The notes under the pieces are model-generated. The model searched no databases. It was given only the letters and a program-made list of their open reading frames with translations, and had not been told where the DNA came from. From Halomonas sp. 25-S5 (GTDB lineage: Bacteria > Pseudomonadota > Gammaproteobacteria > Pseudomonadales > Halomonadaceae), in the NCBI RefSeq assembly GCF_029889845.1, contig NZ_JARANV010000017.1, forward strand, positions 28,952 through 92,951: DNA of 64,000 nucleotides. The letters run 5' to 3'. This document shows, piece by piece, positions 37,712 through 58,664 of this stretch. Position numbers and translations under genes: made by a program. The stretch's first letter is position 1; each line of letters begins with the position of its first letter.

Positions 37712-38017
37712 TTACCAGCTGGACTTCTTGAGTCCGGGCACATCGCCACGCATGGCGGCTTCACGCAGCTTGTTGCGGCCGAGGCCGAACTTGTTGTAGT
37801 AGCCGTGCGGACGACCCGTGATGCGGCAGCGGTTGCGCTGACGTACCGGGCTGGAGTTGCGCGGCAACTGCTGCAGCTTGAGCTGCGCGTCGAAGCGCTC
37901 TTCGTCAGAAGCGTTGACGTCCTGGATGACCGCCTTGAGCTCGGCGCGCTTGGCGGCATACTTCGCCACCAGCTTGGTGCGCTTGAGCTCGCGCTCTACC
38001 ATGCTTTTCTTTGCCAT
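37712..38017 (-). CDS. rpsN: 30S ribosomal protein S14 (zinc-free type)
   Basis: A 101-residue long-form S14 lacking the CxxC zinc ribbon. It starts [16 protein letters not shown] and carries [20 protein letters not shown]. It lies 32 bp upstream of rpsH and 10 bp after rplE. Confidence 0.97.
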   Translation of the reverse strand: MAKKSMVERELKRTKLVAKYAAKRAELKAVIQDVNASDEERFDAQLKLQQLPRNSSPVRQRNRCRITGRPHGYYNKFGLGRNKLREAAMRGDVPGLKKSSW

Positions 38018-38027
38018 GATCCCACCC

Positions 38028-38567
38028 TTATTTCTTGAACGGGAAGTTCAACGCGCCGAGCAGCGCGCGACCTTCATCATCGGTTTTGGCGGTGGTAGTG
38101 ATGGTGACATCCAGACCACGGACTCGGTCGATCTTATCATACTCGATCTCCGGGAAGATGATCTGCTCACGCACCCCCATGGAGTAGTTGCCACGACCGT
38201 CGAAGGACTTCGGGTTGAGACCACGGAAGTCACGAACGCGGGGGATCGCGATATTCACCAGGCGATCGAGGAAGTCCCACATGCGCTCGGAGCGCAGGGT
38301 CACCTTGATCCCGATCGGCCAGCCTTCACGCACCTTGAAGCCCGCGATGGACTTGCGTGCCTTGGTCACCAGCGGCTTCTGACCGGAGAGCTTCTCCAGG
38401 TCGCTGATGGCGTTGTCGATCAGCTTCTTGTCGCTGGTCGCTTCGCCGATACCCATGTTCAGGGTCACCTTGGTGACCCGCGGTACCTGCATCACGTTGG
38501 CGTAGCTGAACTGCTCGTGGAGTTGAGCCACCACCTCGTTTTGATAACGTTCTTTCAAGTTCGCCAT
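38028..38567 (-). CDS. rplE: 50S ribosomal protein L5
   Basis: A 179-residue L5, a 5S rRNA-binding protein of the central protuberance. The signature [20 protein letters not shown] and the C-terminal [16 protein letters not shown] are present. The length equals that of E. coli L5. Confidence 0.97.
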   Translation of the reverse strand: MANLKERYQNEVVAQLHEQFSYANVMQVPRVTKVTLNMGIGEATSDKKLIDNAISDLEKLSGQKPLVTKARKSIAGFKVREGWPIGIKVTLRSERMWDFLDRLVNIAIPRVRDFRGLNPKSFDGRGNYSMGVREQIIFPEIEYDKIDRVRGLDVTITTTAKTDDEGRALLGALNFPFKK

Positions 38568-38585
38568 TTTGCTATCCGACTCGCG

Positions 38586-38900
38586 TTAGGCGTCGATCTG
38601 CGACTGCGTCGACTTGTAGATACGTACCTTGGTACCGTCTTCCTGAACCTGGAAGCCGACGCGATCCGCCTTGCCGGTCTCCTGGTTGAAGATGGCCACG
38701 TTGGACGCGTGAATCGGTGCCTCGCGCTCGACGATACCGCCTTGGTTGCCCGCCATCGGGTTGGGCTTGGTGTGACGCTTGATCATGTTCACACCGGACA
38801 CCACGAAGCGGTTTTCGAGAACCCGCTTGATGGTACCGCGCTTGCCCTTGTCCTTGCCGGCGATGACGATCACTTCATCGTCACGTTTGATTTTTTGCAT
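38586..38900 (-). CDS. rplX: 50S ribosomal protein L24
   Basis: A 104-residue L24 with the N-terminal KOW motif ([20 protein letters not shown]). It is an assembly initiator of the 50S subunit. It lies 14 bp after rplN. Confidence 0.97.
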   Translation of the reverse strand: MQKIKRDDEVIVIAGKDKGKRGTIKRVLENRFVVSGVNMIKRHTKPNPMAGNQGGIVEREAPIHASNVAIFNQETGKADRVGFQVQEDGTKVRIYKSTQSQIDA

Positions 38901-38914
38901 ATCCGCCTCGCTCC

Positions 38915-39286
38915 TTACAGCACTTCAGGCGCCAAGGAAATGATCTTCATGAACTTTTCGTTGCGAAGCTCACGCGTCACCGGCCCGAAGATACGGGTAC
39001 CGATCGGCTGATCGTTGGTGTTGTTCAACAGCACAGCCGCATTTCCATCGAAGCGGATCAGCGAGCCGTCGTTACGACGGACGCCACTACGGGTGCGAAC
39101 CACCACCGCCTTGAGGACCTGGCCCTTCTTGACCTTGCCACGCGGAATGGCTTCCTTCACCGTGACCTTGATGATGTCACCGACGCGGGCGTAGCGGCGG
39201 TGGGAACCGCCCAGCACCTTGATGCACTGCACCCGGCGCGCTCCGCTGTTGTCAGCGACATCCAGCATTGTCTGAGTCTGAATCAT
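38915..39286 (-). CDS. rplN: 50S ribosomal protein L14
   Basis: A 123-residue L14 beginning [20 protein letters not shown], the family signature, and the same length as the E. coli protein. It is conventionally the first gene of the spc operon. The 52-bp gap to rpsQ holds no clear promoter, so S10 and spc may be one transcript here. Confidence 0.97.
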   Translation of the reverse strand: MIQTQTMLDVADNSGARRVQCIKVLGGSHRRYARVGDIIKVTVKEAIPRGKVKKGQVLKAVVVRTRSGVRRNDGSLIRFDGNAAVLLNNTNDQPIGTRIFGPVTRELRNEKFMKIISLAPEVL

Positions 39287-39338
39287 CGGTTTTCTCCAAA
39301 CCTAATCTGACTGCACTGGCTTGACCGGCGTGGGCCGA

Positions 39339-39599
39339 TCAACCCTTGGCCTGTTCGACGACTTCGACCAGGGCCCAGGCCTTTTTCTTCGACAGCGGAC
39401 GGCATTCCTGGAGGGACACCGTGTCGCCGGCCTTGGCCTGATTCGCCTCGTCGTGGGCGTGCAGCTTGGTGGAGCGCTTGACGTATTTGCCGTAGATCGG
39501 GTGGCGCTCACGACGCTCGATCATCACAACGATGGACTTATCCATCTTGTCGCTCACCACCTTGCCGGTGAGCGTACGGGCTTTTTTCTCTTCGGCCAT
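39339..39599 (-). CDS. rpsQ: 30S ribosomal protein S17
   Basis: An 86-residue S17 with [20 protein letters not shown] and [19 protein letters not shown]. The ATG at MAEEKKAR was chosen, one base after the rpmC stop with AGG eight bases before. A GTG three codons upstream would give a longer form that overlaps rpmC. Confidence 0.95.
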   Translation of the reverse strand: MAEEKKARTLTGKVVSDKMDKSIVVMIERRERHPIYGKYVKRSTKLHAHDEANQAKAGDTVSLQECRPLSKKKAWALVEVVEQAKG

Positions 39600-39600
39600 C

Positions 39601-39792
39601 TCAGTCACCTGCCTTCTCGTTGAGCACAGTCTTCACGCGGGCAATGTCCCGACGAACCTGCTTGAGCAGATGAGTCTGGCTCAGCTGACCGGTGGCCTTC
39701 TGCATGCGCAGGTTGAACTGCTCGCGGAGGAGTTCGAAGAGCTGCTCTTGGAGCTGCTCGGCTGACTTCTCACGAATTTCCTGGGCTTTCAT
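39601..39792 (-). CDS. rpmC: 50S ribosomal protein L29
   Basis: A 63-residue L29, [18 protein letters not shown], with [16 protein letters not shown]. The ATG shares one base with the rplP stop (TGATG). It sits at the peptide exit site. A GTG one codon upstream was not chosen. Confidence 0.96.
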   Translation of the reverse strand: MKAQEIREKSAEQLQEQLFELLREQFNLRMQKATGQLSQTHLLKQVRRDIARVKTVLNEKAGD

Positions 39793-40205
39793 CACATCAC
39801 CGTCCGTTTCACAAAGGTGGTGGAGACCGGAAACTTCTGGGCAGCCAGGCCAAAGGCCTCGCGGGCCAGCTCCTCGGAAACGCCTTCGATCTCGTACAGG
39901 ACACGACCCGGCTGGATCTGCGCGACCCAGTACTCGACTGAGCCCTTGCCCTTACCCATCCGGACTTCCAGCGGCTTCTTGGAAATCGGCTTGTCCGGGA
40001 AGACACGGATCCAGATCTTGCCGCCACGCTTGACGTGACGGCTGATCGCACGACGACCGGCCTCGATCTGACGGGCGGTGACGCGGCCCCGGCCAGTGGC
40101 CTTAAGGCCATACTCGCCGAAGCTCACCTTGCTTCCACGATGCGCCAGGCCACGGTTGCGGCCCTTCTGCATCTTGCGGAACTTCATACGCTTAGGTTGT
40201 AACAT
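39792..40205 (-). CDS. rplP: 50S ribosomal protein L16
   Basis: A 137-residue L16 near the A-site tRNA elbow. The N-terminus [20 protein letters not shown] and the PRM-type segment [20 protein letters not shown] are diagnostic. The length is as in E. coli (136). Confidence 0.97.
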   Translation of the reverse strand: MLQPKRMKFRKMQKGRNRGLAHRGSKVSFGEYGLKATGRGRVTARQIEAGRRAISRHVKRGGKIWIRVFPDKPISKKPLEVRMGKGKGSVEYWVAQIQPGRVLYEIEGVSEELAREAFGLAAQKFPVSTTFVKRTVM

Positions 40206-40220
40206 CGACTCGCTCTCCCC

Positions 40221-40919
40221 TTACCTGGAACCTTTCTTCTTGGAGGGCGCGGCCTGCGGCTGTTTCGCCTTGGCGCGGACCTCCTCGATGCCCCCGAGGA
40301 TTTCACCCTTGAAGACCCAGACCTTGACACCGATGATGCCGTAGGTGGTCTTGGCTTCGTAGGTGGCGTAGTCGATGTCCGCGCGCAGCGTATGCAGCGG
40401 GACACGACCTTCCCGATACCATTCGGTACGGGCGATTTCCGCGCCGCCGAGGCGACCGGACAGCATCACCTTGATACCGCCGGCGCCCAGGCGCATGGCG
40501 TTCTGCACGGACCGCTTCATGGCACGGCGGAACATCACGCGACGCTCGAGCTGGCCGGCGATATTCTGCGCGACGAGCTTGGCATCGAGTTCCGGCTTGC
40601 GGACTTCCTCGATGTTGACGTGCACGGGCACACCCATCATCGCGGTGACGTCGCGACGCAGCCGGTCGACATCTTCGCCCTTCTTGCCGATCACGATGCC
40701 CGGGCGGGCGGTGTGAATGGTGATGCGGGCGTTATTGGCCGGGCGCTCGATGATGATGCGACTCACGGACGCATTCTTCAGGCGCTCTTCCAGAAAGCGA
40801 CGTACTTCGAGGTCGCTGTTCAGCTTGTCGGCATAGGCGCCGCGCTCGGCATACCACACCGAGGTATGGTCCTTGACGATACCCAGGCGAATGCCTGTTG
40901 GATTGACTTTCTGACCCAT
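40221..40919 (-). CDS. rpsC: 30S ribosomal protein S3
   Basis: A 232-residue S3 with a KH domain ([20 protein letters not shown]) and the C-terminal segment [16 protein letters not shown]. It acts at the mRNA entry tunnel. The start [13 protein letters not shown] was chosen over a 15-codon upstream extension because it matches the family and follows rplV by 11 bp. Confidence 0.97.
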   Translation of the reverse strand: MGQKVNPTGIRLGIVKDHTSVWYAERGAYADKLNSDLEVRRFLEERLKNASVSRIIIERPANNARITIHTARPGIVIGKKGEDVDRLRRDVTAMMGVPVHVNIEEVRKPELDAKLVAQNIAGQLERRVMFRRAMKRSVQNAMRLGAGGIKVMLSGRLGGAEIARTEWYREGRVPLHTLRADIDYATYEAKTTYGIIGVKVWVFKGEILGGIEEVRAKAKQPQAAPSKKKGSR

Positions 40920-40930
40920 CTGGTCGACTC

Positions 40931-41263
40931 CTACTTCTCGGCTACCTTGACGGTGATGTGGCAAGTGCGCTTCAGGATGCGGTCCGCACGGCCCTTGGCG
41001 CGCGGACGGATGCGCTTGAGCGTCATGCCCTCATCGACGCAGATGGTCGAGACACGCAGCTCGTCGATATCCATGCCGTCGTTTTCTTCCGCATTCGCGA
41101 TGGCGGACTGCAGCACCTTCTTGACCAGCTTCGCGGCCTTCTTCGGGGAGAAGGTCAGCAGGTCGAGCGCCTCGGCGACCGGTTTATCGCGCACCTGGTC
41201 AGCCACCAAACGGGCCTTCTGGGCGGATAAACGAGCGCCACGCAGCTTTGCTGTGACTTCCAT
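40931..41263 (-). CDS. rplV: 50S ribosomal protein L22
   Basis: A 110-residue L22, which lines the nascent-peptide exit tunnel. The N-terminus [20 protein letters not shown] and the loop [20 protein letters not shown] are characteristic. The length equals that of E. coli L22. Confidence 0.97.
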   Translation of the reverse strand: MEVTAKLRGARLSAQKARLVADQVRDKPVAEALDLLTFSPKKAAKLVKKVLQSAIANAEENDGMDIDELRVSTICVDEGMTLKRIRPRAKGRADRILKRTCHITVKVAEK

Positions 41264-41281
41264 CTCTCAATCCTCTCTGGC

Positions 41282-41557
41282 TTACCGTTTGGCTTTCTTG
41301 TCCGCCACATGACCGCGGTAGAGGCGGGTAGCAGCGAATTCGCCCAGCTTGTGGCCAACCATTTCCTCGGAAACGTGCACCGGGACGTGTTGGCGACCGT
41401 TATGGACAGCAATGGTGAGCCCGACCATGTTGGGCAGGATCATCGAACGACGCGACCAGGTCTTGATCGGTTTGCGGTCGCTCTTCTCCACTGCAGTCTC
41501 AACCTTCTTCAAAAGATGAAGGTCAATAAAGGGACCTTTCTTCAGTGAACGTGGCAC
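41282..41557 (-). CDS. rpsS: 30S ribosomal protein S19
   Basis: A 91-residue S19 of the 30S head, [20 protein letters not shown], with the signature [20 protein letters not shown]. It lies 18 bp upstream of rplV. Confidence 0.97.
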   Translation of the reverse strand: MPRSLKKGPFIDLHLLKKVETAVEKSDRKPIKTWSRRSMILPNMVGLTIAVHNGRQHVPVHVSEEMVGHKLGEFAATRLYRGHVADKKAKR

Positions 41558-41590
41558 AGCCGTTACCTCTTGATGTCTTGGCGTTGGATC

Positions 41591-42421
41591 TTATTTCCGG
41601 GCCTTGCGGCGACGGATGATCAGCTTGTCGGTGCGCTTGTTCTTGCGGGTCTTGTGGCCCTTGGTGGGGATGCCCCACGGAGACACCGGATGACGCCCAC
41701 CGCTGCTGCGGCCTTCGCCGCCGCCGTGCGGGTGATCCACCGGGTTCATGGCCACGCCGCGAACGGTCGGGCGCACCCCTCTCCAGCGCTTCGCACCGGC
41801 CTTGCCAAGCTGACGCAGGCTGTGCTCGGAGTTGCTCACTTCGCCCAGGGTCGCGCGGCACTCGGACAACACCTTGCGCATCTCGCCGGAGCGCAGACGC
41901 AGGGTGACGTAGTTGCCTTCGCGAGCGACCAGCTGGGCGCTGGTGCCGGCGCTGCGTGCAAGCTGGGCGCCCTTGCCGGGCTTGAGCTCGATGCAGTGCA
42001 CGGTGGAACCCAGCGGGATGTTGCGCAGCGGCAACGCATTGCCTTTCTTGATCGGCGCGTTGACACCGGACTCGAGACGATCGCCGGCACTCACGCCCTT
42101 GGGCGCGATGATGTAGCGACGCTCGCCATCGAGGTACTTGAGCAGGGCAATGTGTGCGCTGCGGTTCGGGTCATGCTCCAAGCGCTCGACGGTGGCCGGG
42201 ATGCCATCCTTGGTGCGCTTGAAATCGATGATCCGATAGTGATGACGGTGACCACCGCCCACGTGGCGGGTGGTGATGCGACCGTAGTTGTTACGGCCAC
42301 CGGACTTGGACTGCTTCTCGAGCAACGGCGCGAAGGCGCGGCCCTTGTGCAGTTCCTCGCCAACGATCTTGACGACGTGGCGACGACCGGCGGATGTGGG
42401 TTTAGTCTTGACGATTGCCAT
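41591..42421 (-). CDS. rplB: 50S ribosomal protein L2
   Basis: A 276-residue L2, essential for subunit association and peptidyl transfer. The C-terminal signature [20 protein letters not shown] includes the functionally important His. It starts [17 protein letters not shown]. It lies 33 bp before rpsS. Confidence 0.98.
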   Translation of the reverse strand: MAIVKTKPTSAGRRHVVKIVGEELHKGRAFAPLLEKQSKSGGRNNYGRITTRHVGGGHRHHYRIIDFKRTKDGIPATVERLEHDPNRSAHIALLKYLDGERRYIIAPKGVSAGDRLESGVNAPIKKGNALPLRNIPLGSTVHCIELKPGKGAQLARSAGTSAQLVAREGNYVTLRLRSGEMRKVLSECRATLGEVSNSEHSLRQLGKAGAKRWRGVRPTVRGVAMNPVDHPHGGGEGRSSGGRHPVSPWGIPTKGHKTRKNKRTDKLIIRRRKARK

Positions 42422-42438
42422 GATCCGTACTCCTGCCC

Positions 42439-42735
42439 TTATTCGGCGCCAGAGAAGTCTTCAAGCGTCTCGCCGGCGGCCAGTGTCACGTACGCCTTGC
42501 GATAACCCTTGCGCTGACCCAGACCCTGCGCGGTGCGCTTGGTCTTGCCCTTCATGTTCAACACCTGAACACGGTCGACCTTCTTGCCGAACAGCTCCTG
42601 CACGGCAGCCTTGATCTCGGGCTTGGTCGCGTCGCCTGCCACCTTGAACACGTACTGGTTGCGCTCGGCGGCCATGGCGGCCTTCTCGGTCACGTGCGGA
42701 CCGAGCAGAACCTTGAATACACGTTCCTGGTTCAT
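42439..42735 (-). CDS. rplW: 50S ribosomal protein L23
   Basis: A 98-residue L23, docking site for trigger factor and SRP at the exit tunnel. It begins [20 protein letters not shown] and contains [20 protein letters not shown]. Its start overlaps the rplD stop by four bases. Confidence 0.97.
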   Translation of the reverse strand: MNQERVFKVLLGPHVTEKAAMAAERNQYVFKVAGDATKPEIKAAVQELFGKKVDRVQVLNMKGKTKRTAQGLGQRKGYRKAYVTLAAGETLEDFSGAE

Positions 42736-43340
42736 GCCAGCTTCTCCTCGAATTTACGCAGAGCGGAGACGGTGACCAGCACCTTGTCGAAGGCGACCAG
42801 GCTCACCGGATCAGCGGCGGCGACGTCCACCACATCCACGTTGGGGATGTTGCGGGCTGCAAGGTACAGGTTCTCGTCGACTTCCTCGGTGACGATCAGC
42901 ACCTTCTCCAGGCCCAGCTCCACGAGCTTGGCAACCAGCTGCTTGGTCTTGGGGGCCTCGACGGCGAAGCCATCAACGGCCACCAGGCGCTCCTGGCGAA
43001 CCAGCTCGGAGAGGATCGAGCGCATGGCCGCACGGTACATCTTGCGATTGACCTTCTGGGAATGGTCCTGCGGACGGGCCGCGAAGGTCACGCCGCCGCC
43101 ACGCCAGATCGGCGAGCGGATGGTACCGGCACGGGCACGACCGGTGCCCTTCTGGCGCCACGGCTTCTTGCCGCCGCCACGCACGTCGGAACGGTTCTTC
43201 TGGGCACGAGTACCCTGGCGACCACCGGCCAGATAGGCGGTGACGACCTGGTGCACGAGGGCCTCGTTGAATTCTTTGCCAAAGGTGGCATCGGATACTT
43301 CAACAGTACCGGCGCCTGCACCTGCAAGATTCAGATTCAT
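42732..43340 (-). CDS. rplD: 50S ribosomal protein L4
   Basis: A 202-residue L4 with the tunnel loop [20 protein letters not shown] and [20 protein letters not shown]. In E. coli it also represses the S10 operon by binding its leader. The length is as in E. coli (201). It overlaps rplW by four bases. Confidence 0.97.
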   Translation of the reverse strand: MNLNLAGAGAGTVEVSDATFGKEFNEALVHQVVTAYLAGGRQGTRAQKNRSDVRGGGKKPWRQKGTGRARAGTIRSPIWRGGGVTFAARPQDHSQKVNRKMYRAAMRSILSELVRQERLVAVDGFAVEAPKTKQLVAKLVELGLEKVLIVTEEVDENLYLAARNIPNVDVVDVAAADPVSLVAFDKVLVTVSALRKFEEKLA

Positions 43341-43354
43341 CGGTAAGTTCCCCT

Positions 43355-43993
43355 TCAGCCTGCTTTGACGGCGCTGCGCACGATGACATCACTGCCGGTG
43401 GCACCGGGTACGGCACCCTTGATCAGCAGCAGATTGCGTTCGGCGTCGACACGGACGACTTCCAGGCTCTGCACGGTGCAGCGAACATTGCCCATCTGGC
43501 CGGCCATCTTCTTGCCCTTGAATACGCGGCCCGGCGTCTGGCACATGCCGATGGAACCCGGCGCGCGATGCGACAGGGAGTTACCGTGGGTGTTGTCCTG
43601 GGTGCGGAAGTTCCAGCGCTTGACGGCGCCCTGGAAACCCTTGCCCTTGGAGGTACCGGTCACGTCGATCATCTGACCAGCTTCGAAGAGGGATACGGTG
43701 AGTTGGCCACCCACTTCCGGAGCTTCATCGCCGTCGGAAAGGCGAAACTCCATCAGTGAACGACCGGCCTCGACACCTGCCTTGGCGAACTGCCCGGCCT
43801 GGGCTTTCGACAGATGCTTGGCCTTGCGGGAGCCGGTGGTCACCTGAACCGCGGCGTAGCCGTCGGACTCGACAGACTTCACGCGCGTTACGCGGTTGGG
43901 ATCAACCTCGATCACGGTCACGGGCACGGATGCGCCGTCTTCGGTGAAGACGCGGGTCATCCCGGCCTTCCTACCGACTAAACCGATAGTCAT
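43355..43993 (-). CDS. rplC: 50S ribosomal protein L3
   Basis: A 212-residue L3, an early-assembly protein near the peptidyl-transferase centre. It starts [20 protein letters not shown] and holds the loop with the methylatable Gln region ([18 protein letters not shown]). It is separated from rpsJ by an unusually long 162-bp spacer. Confidence 0.97.
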   Translation of the reverse strand: MTIGLVGRKAGMTRVFTEDGASVPVTVIEVDPNRVTRVKSVESDGYAAVQVTTGSRKAKHLSKAQAGQFAKAGVEAGRSLMEFRLSDGDEAPEVGGQLTVSLFEAGQMIDVTGTSKGKGFQGAVKRWNFRTQDNTHGNSLSHRAPGSIGMCQTPGRVFKGKKMAGQMGNVRCTVQSLEVVRVDAERNLLLIKGAVPGATGSDVIVRSAVKAG

Positions 43994-44155
43994 TCTCAGT
44001 CTCCTATAGTGTACGGGGCTATCACCCGCTATGGCTGCCCTTTCCAGAGCATTCCACTAGCACGTTGTATGACGCCATCCCGGCGTGGCGGCTGCTGCTT
44101 GGCGCTGCATTCGGTGTACAGACCAGGCGCTGGGCCGCGAGTGACTAGTGTGGTG

Positions 44156-44614
<459 letters not shown>

Positions 44615-44630
44615 TCAAGCCGCGAGACGC

Positions 44631-45824
<1,194 letters not shown>

Positions 45825-45853
45825 TGCTATAACCTCTTTACGTTAGCTAACGG

Positions 45854-47974
45854 TTAACCGTTCTGGTTGATGACGGCTTCAACGACGCTGGACGGCGCCT
45901 CTTCGTAGTCCGCAAACTCCATCACGTAGCTTGCGCGCCCCTGGGTCTGAGAGCGCAGGTCGGTTGCGTAACCGAACATCTCAGCCAGAGGTACCGTGGC
46001 GCGGATGACCTTGCCCATGGAGGAGTCATCCATGCCCTGGACGAGGCCACGACGGCGGTTCAGATCGCCCATGACGTCACCCATGAACTCTTCGGGGGTC
46101 ACGACCTCGACCTTCATCACCGGCTCGAGGAGCACGGCCTTGGCCTTCTTGGCGCCCTCCTTGACCGCCATGGAAGAGGCAACCTTGAACGCGGTCTCGT
46201 TCGAGTCCACGTCATGGTAGGAACCGTCGAACAGCGTGACCTTGACGTCAATCATCGGATAGCCCGCGATGACACCGTTCTTCAGCTGCTCGTAGGCCCC
46301 TTTCTCGACGGCCGGCACGTATTCCTTGGGAACCGCACCACCAACGATCTCCGAGACGAACTTGAAGTACATGTCCTCGTCGTCGCCCTTGTCCTCTGCG
46401 GTCAGCGGCTCGATGCGCAGATGCACATGACCGTACTGGCCGCGACCGCCGGACTGGCGAACGAACTTGCCTTCCTGCTCGACCTTGGCGCGGATGGTCT
46501 CGCGATAGGCCACCTGCGGCTTGCCGATATTGGCCTCGACCTTGAACTCGCGACGCATGCGATCGACGAGGATGTCGAGGTGAAGCTCACCCATGCCGGA
46601 AATGATGGTCTGGCCAGTCTCCTCATCGGTGCGGACCTGGAAGGAGGGGTCTTCCTGGGCCAGCTTGCCCAGCGCCACGCCCATCTTCTCCTGGTCGGCC
46701 TTGGACTTCGGCTCAACGGCCACGGAAATGACCGGATCCGGAAACTCCATGCGCTCGAGCACGATCTTGTCGTTCAGGTCGCACAGAGTGTCACCGGTGG
46801 TGACATCCTTCAGGCCGATACAGGCGGCGATGTCGCCGGCCAGCACTTCCTTGATCTCTTCGCGTGAGTTGGCATGCATCTGAACGATACGACCGACACG
46901 CTCCTTCTTCTCCTTCACGGAGTTGTAGATGCTGTCGCCCGACTTCAGCACGCCCGAATAGACGCGAATGAAGGTCAGGGTGCCGACGAAGGGGTCGGTG
47001 GCGATCTTGAAGGCCAGCGCCGAGAAGGGGGCGCTATCGTCCGCCTCGCGGGTGGCGATGGTGCCGTCCTTGTCGTCCAGCTCACCCTCGATGGCCTTGA
47101 CCTCGGTGGGTGACGGCATGTACTCGATGACGCCGTCCAGCACGGCCTGGACGCCCTTGTTCTTGAACGCCGAGCCGCAGGTGACCAGCACGATCTCGTT
47201 GTCCAGGGTACGGCGACGCAGGCCGGCCTTGATCTCCTCGGTGGAGAGCTCACCCCCCTCGAGGTACTTGTCCATCAGCTCCTCGGACGCCTCGGCGGCC
47301 GCCTCGATCATCTCCTCGCGGTACTTCTCCGCGGTCTCCTGGAGCTCGGCGGGGATATCGACCAGGTCGTAGTTCATCCCGAAGTTTTCTTCATCCCAGA
47401 GGATGGCCTTCATCTGGATGAGATCGATGACGCCCTTGAACTCGTCCTCGGTGCCCCAGTTGATCTGGATCGGCACGGCGTTGGCGCCGAGACGCTCCTT
47501 GAGCTGTTCGACGACCATGAAGAAGTCGGCGCCGGTGCGGTCCATCTTGTTGACGAACACCATGCGCGGGACTTCGTACTTGTTGGCCTGACGCCAGACG
47601 GTCTCGGTCTGCGGCTGGACGCCAGACGAGCCGCACAGCACCACCACGGCACCGTCGAGCACGCGCAGCGAACGCTCCACCTCGATGGTAAAGTCGACGT
47701 GCCCGGGGGTGTCGATGATGTTAATGCGATGCTCATCGAACTGCTTGTTCATGCCCTGCCAGAAGCAGGTGGTCGCGGCGGAGGTGATGGTGATACCACG
47801 CTCCTGCTCCTGCTCCATCCAGTCCATGGTGGCAGCGCCTTCATGGACCTCGCCGACCTTGTGGGACAGGCCGGTGTAGAACAGGACGCGCTCGGTGGTG
47901 GTGGTCTTGCCGGCGTCTACGTGCGCAACGATACCGATGTTGCGGTAGCGCTTTAGCGGAGTCTTGCGAGCCAC
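45854..47974 (-). CDS. fusA: Elongation factor G
   Basis: A 706-residue translocase GTPase. P-loop AHVDAGKTT, switch I with [16 protein letters not shown] and [10 protein letters not shown]; domains II-V follow, with domain IV loop [10 protein letters not shown] (ribosome decoding contact). The length is as in E. coli (704). It lies between rpsG and tuf in the str operon. Confidence 0.98.
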   Translation of the reverse strand: MARKTPLKRYRNIGIVAHVDAGKTTTTERVLFYTGLSHKVGEVHEGAATMDWMEQEQERGITITSAATTCFWQGMNKQFDEHRINIIDTPGHVDFTIEVERSLRVLDGAVVVLCGSSGVQPQTETVWRQANKYEVPRMVFVNKMDRTGADFFMVVEQLKERLGANAVPIQINWGTEDEFKGVIDLIQMKAILWDEENFGMNYDLVDIPAELQETAEKYREEMIEAAAEASEELMDKYLEGGELSTEEIKAGLRRRTLDNEIVLVTCGSAFKNKGVQAVLDGVIEYMPSPTEVKAIEGELDDKDGTIATREADDSAPFSALAFKIATDPFVGTLTFIRVYSGVLKSGDSIYNSVKEKKERVGRIVQMHANSREEIKEVLAGDIAACIGLKDVTTGDTLCDLNDKIVLERMEFPDPVISVAVEPKSKADQEKMGVALGKLAQEDPSFQVRTDEETGQTIISGMGELHLDILVDRMRREFKVEANIGKPQVAYRETIRAKVEQEGKFVRQSGGRGQYGHVHLRIEPLTAEDKGDDEDMYFKFVSEIVGGAVPKEYVPAVEKGAYEQLKNGVIAGYPMIDVKVTLFDGSYHDVDSNETAFKVASSMAVKEGAKKAKAVLLEPVMKVEVVTPEEFMGDVMGDLNRRRGLVQGMDDSSMGKVIRATVPLAEMFGYATDLRSQTQGRASYVMEFADYEEAPSSVVEAVINQNG

Positions 47975-48034
47975 GTTGGAACTCCCCGTTGATTGGCGAT
48001 GCGTAGCAGAGGGCTACGCTCAGAAGCGGTGCAC

Positions 48035-48505
48035 TTAGAACCGATAGTGAGAGAAGGCCTTGTTGGCTTCTGCCATGCGGTGCACGTCTTCCCGCTTCTT
48101 CACGGCCGAGCCCTTGCCTTCGGCGGCATCGAGCATCTCGCCGGCGAGGCGCAGCACCATGGTCTTCTCGCCACGGCGACGGGCCGCATCGACCAGCCAG
48201 CGCATGGCCAGCGCATGACGGCGCGAGGGGCGAACTTCCACGGGCACCTGATAGGTCGCGCCGCCGACGCGGCGGGACTTGACCTCGACCATGGGCTGGA
48301 TGGCTTCCAGCGCCTTGTCGAAGATCTCAAGCGGCTCTTCCTTGCTACGCTCGGCAACCCTGTCCAGCGCACCATAGACGATACGCTCAGCGACGGACTT
48401 CTTGCCGCCGATCATCAGGTGGTTCATGAACTTCGCCAGGCGCTCACTTCCGAACTTGGGATCCGGCAGGATCTCGCGCTTGGCCGCAACTCTTCTTCTA
48501 GGCAT
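48035..48505 (-). CDS. rpsG: 30S ribosomal protein S7
   Basis: A 156-residue S7, an organiser of the 30S head; in E. coli it represses the str operon by binding the rpsL-rpsG spacer. It starts [20 protein letters not shown] and has the family helix [21 protein letters not shown] 119-bp spacer separates it from rpsL. Confidence 0.97.
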   Translation of the reverse strand: MPRRRVAAKREILPDPKFGSERLAKFMNHLMIGGKKSVAERIVYGALDRVAERSKEEPLEIFDKALEAIQPMVEVKSRRVGGATYQVPVEVRPSRRHALAMRWLVDAARRRGEKTMVLRLAGEMLDAAEGKGSAVKKREDVHRMAEANKAFSHYRF

Positions 48506-48624
48506 GATAAGCCCTCTGTCAAGGATCCTTCAGGTAAACCCGAGACTCCTGCCGGCGGCAGCGCTCGACCTTACTCTTATCAGACCGTGCTCAAAATGGG
48601 GTGACTGCTGCGTACCGCGGCCGG

Positions 48625-48999
48625 TCAGACCTTCGGACGCTTGGTGCCGTACTTGGAACGGCCCTGCTTACGGTTCTGCACGCCGGAGGTGTCCAGGGCG
48701 CCACGCACGGTGTGATAGCGCACACCGGGAAGGTCCTTGACACGGCCGCCGCGGATCAGGACCACGGAGTGCTCCTGGAGGTTGTGGCCTTCACCGCCGA
48801 TGTACGAGGAGACCTCGTAGCCGTTGGTCAGACGAACACGGCACACCTTGCGCAGTGCAGAGTTCGGCTTCTTCGGGGTGGTAGTATAGACGCGGGTGCA
48901 GACGCCGCGCTTCTGCGGGCAGGCCTGCAGCGCAGGCACGTCGCTCTTGGCGGCCTGGCGCTTGCGCGGCTTGCGCACGAGCTGATTGATCGTTGCCAT
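48625..48999 (-). CDS. rpsL: 30S ribosomal protein S12
   Basis: A 124-residue S12 of the decoding centre. It starts [20 protein letters not shown] and shows [14 protein letters not shown] and [14 protein letters not shown], with the usual Lys and Asp residues at the streptomycin-sensitivity positions. The start gives the canonical length although the frame is open upstream. It is the first gene of the str operon. Confidence 0.97.
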   Translation of the reverse strand: MATINQLVRKPRKRQAAKSDVPALQACPQKRGVCTRVYTTTPKKPNSALRKVCRVRLTNGYEVSSYIGGEGHNLQEHSVVLIRGGRVKDLPGVRYHTVRGALDTSGVQNRKQGRSKYGTKRPKV

Positions 49000-49039
49000 G
49001 GTGTGTAGCTGACTCCAATGGGTTGCCTTGCCTTGCCCA

Positions 49040-49059
49040 GCGGGTGCGGGCGCACCCGC
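49040..49059 (-). promoter_or_regulatory. Hairpin in the str operon leader
   Basis: GCGGGTGCG and CGCACCCGC form a perfect 9-bp stem around GG, about 15 nt downstream of the predicted start of transcription and 40 bp before rpsL. There is no T tract. It could stabilise the mRNA or control the str operon. Confidence 0.45.
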
Positions 49060-49079
49060 CCCACTGTTAAAGGCTGCGC

Positions 49080-49109
49080 ATTCTAATGGCTGACACGGCG
49101 CGTCGTCAA
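49080..49109 (-). promoter_or_regulatory. Promoter of rpsL-rpsG-fusA-tuf
   Basis: On the minus strand TTGACG and TAGAAT are separated by 18 bp, with a GC-rich discriminator GCGCAGCC. It lies immediately after the rpoC terminator hairpin and about 80 bp before rpsL. Confidence 0.75.
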
Positions 49110-49110
49110 G

Positions 49111-49139
49111 CACCGCGCCTCCGCGGGGGAGGCGCGGTG
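49111..49139 (-). terminator. Hairpin after rpoC
   Basis: CACCGCGCCTCC pairs with GGAGGCGCGGTG (12 bp, five-base loop) 14 bp after the rpoC stop. It lacks a real T tract, so termination may be incomplete and allow read-through into the str operon. Confidence 0.65.
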
Positions 49140-49153
49140 CCGCGACACGGGCG

Positions 49154-53371
<4,218 letters not shown>

Positions 53372-53381
53372 TGGGAGGCTC

Positions 53382-57467
<4,086 letters not shown>

Positions 57468-57545
57468 CTGTATTCCCCAGCTTGTTCACCATGGGTGACC
57501 GATGCGTGTCGGCGTCACCCGACGGGTACGGCTCCGTCAGGCGCT

Positions 57546-57577
57546 GACGGCAAGCCTCCACCAGGAGGCTCGCCGTC
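57546..57577 (-). promoter_or_regulatory. Long hairpin in rplL-rpoB spacer (RNase III-like)
   Basis: A 14-bp stem (GACGGCGAGCCTCC with GGAGGCTTGCCGTC on the minus strand; one G-U pair) with a four-base loop and no T tract. In E. coli an RNase III site lies at the same place between rplL and rpoB, so a processing role is plausible. Confidence 0.5.
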
Positions 57578-57624
57578 GGAATTCGGCTAGCGGTGGCCCG
57601 AGGGCAACCGGCTAGTGACAACAG

Positions 57625-57658
57625 AAAAAGGCCGGCAGCGGGTGTCCCGCCACCAGCC
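57625..57658 (-). terminator. rplL-rpoB attenuator
   Basis: A 13-position stem with G-U pairs and one mismatch (57630-57642 with 57646-57658) is followed on the minus strand by TTTTT. It lies 41 bp after the rplL stop and before rpoB, the position where E. coli partially terminates to make more L7/L12 than beta. Confidence 0.8.
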
Positions 57659-57698
57659 GTGGAAGCTTACGCAGCGCGTGAAGCCATGGGCACAAGGG

Positions 57699-58070
<372 letters not shown>

Positions 58071-58160
58071 TGTCTAGATTCCTAACTTTGCGGGAGCCTC
58101 GGCATCGCGATGGCTCGGGGATTCAATGTTCGATTCGGGCTGAGCGCAAGAGTTCGCCGT

Positions 58161-58664
58161 TCAGGCGGCCTCTTCCTGCTTCTGGTCTCGCAGCGCCGCG
58201 AGGGTACGGACCAGCTTGCCGGCAGAAGCTTCCTTCATGACGGACATCAGCTTGGCGATCGCCTCATCGTAGGTCGGCAGGGTTGCCAGACGGTCGATGT
58301 CGCTTGCCGGGATCAGCTCACCTTCGTAGGCCAGCGCCTTGACCTCGAACTCCTTCTGACCCTTGGCGAACTCCTTGAACAGGCGGGCGGCAGCGCCCGG
58401 GTGCTCGTAGGAGAAGGCCAGCATGGTCGGACCGGAGAAGGTCTCGTCCAGAATCTCCCAGGGAGTTCCGGACAGGGCGCGGCGTGCCAGGGTGTTGCGG
58501 ACAACACGGATCTGCACGCCATTCTCGCGGGCCTGCTTGCGCAGGTCGGTCATCGCGCTGACCGCGACGCCACGAGAGTCGGCAACGACGACGGAGAGCG
58601 CATCCTTGGCCGCTTCACTGACCTCGGCAACAATTGCCTTCTTGCCTTCGAGTGCTAGTGGCAC
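58161..58664 (-). CDS. rplJ: 50S ribosomal protein L10
   Basis: A 167-residue L10, anchor of the L7/L12 stalk and translational repressor of its own mRNA. It starts at GTG ([20 protein letters not shown]) with AAGGAG eight bases upstream; no ATG fits, and the longer open frame would translate the leader. A 258-bp leader precedes it. Confidence 0.95.
   Translation of the reverse strand: MPLALEGKKAIVAEVSEAAKDALSVVVADSRGVAVSAMTDLRKQARENGVQIRVVRNTLARRALSGTPWEILDETFSGPTMLAFSYEHPGAAARLFKEFAKGQKEFEVKALAYEGELIPASDIDRLATLPTYDEAIAKLMSVMKEASAGKLVRTLAALRDQKQEEAA

Noticed and set aside
38901..39338. Separate spc operon promoter before rplN
   Set aside because: The 52-bp rpsQ-rplN gap shows no hexamer pair with acceptable spacing; transcription from the S10 promoter is the simpler reading.
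44115..44120. Isolated TGTACA in the rpsJ-rplC spacer as a third LitR operator
   Set aside because: No related box occurs 11 bp on either side and the neighbouring genes are ribosomal, so a single palindromic hexamer is expected by chance.
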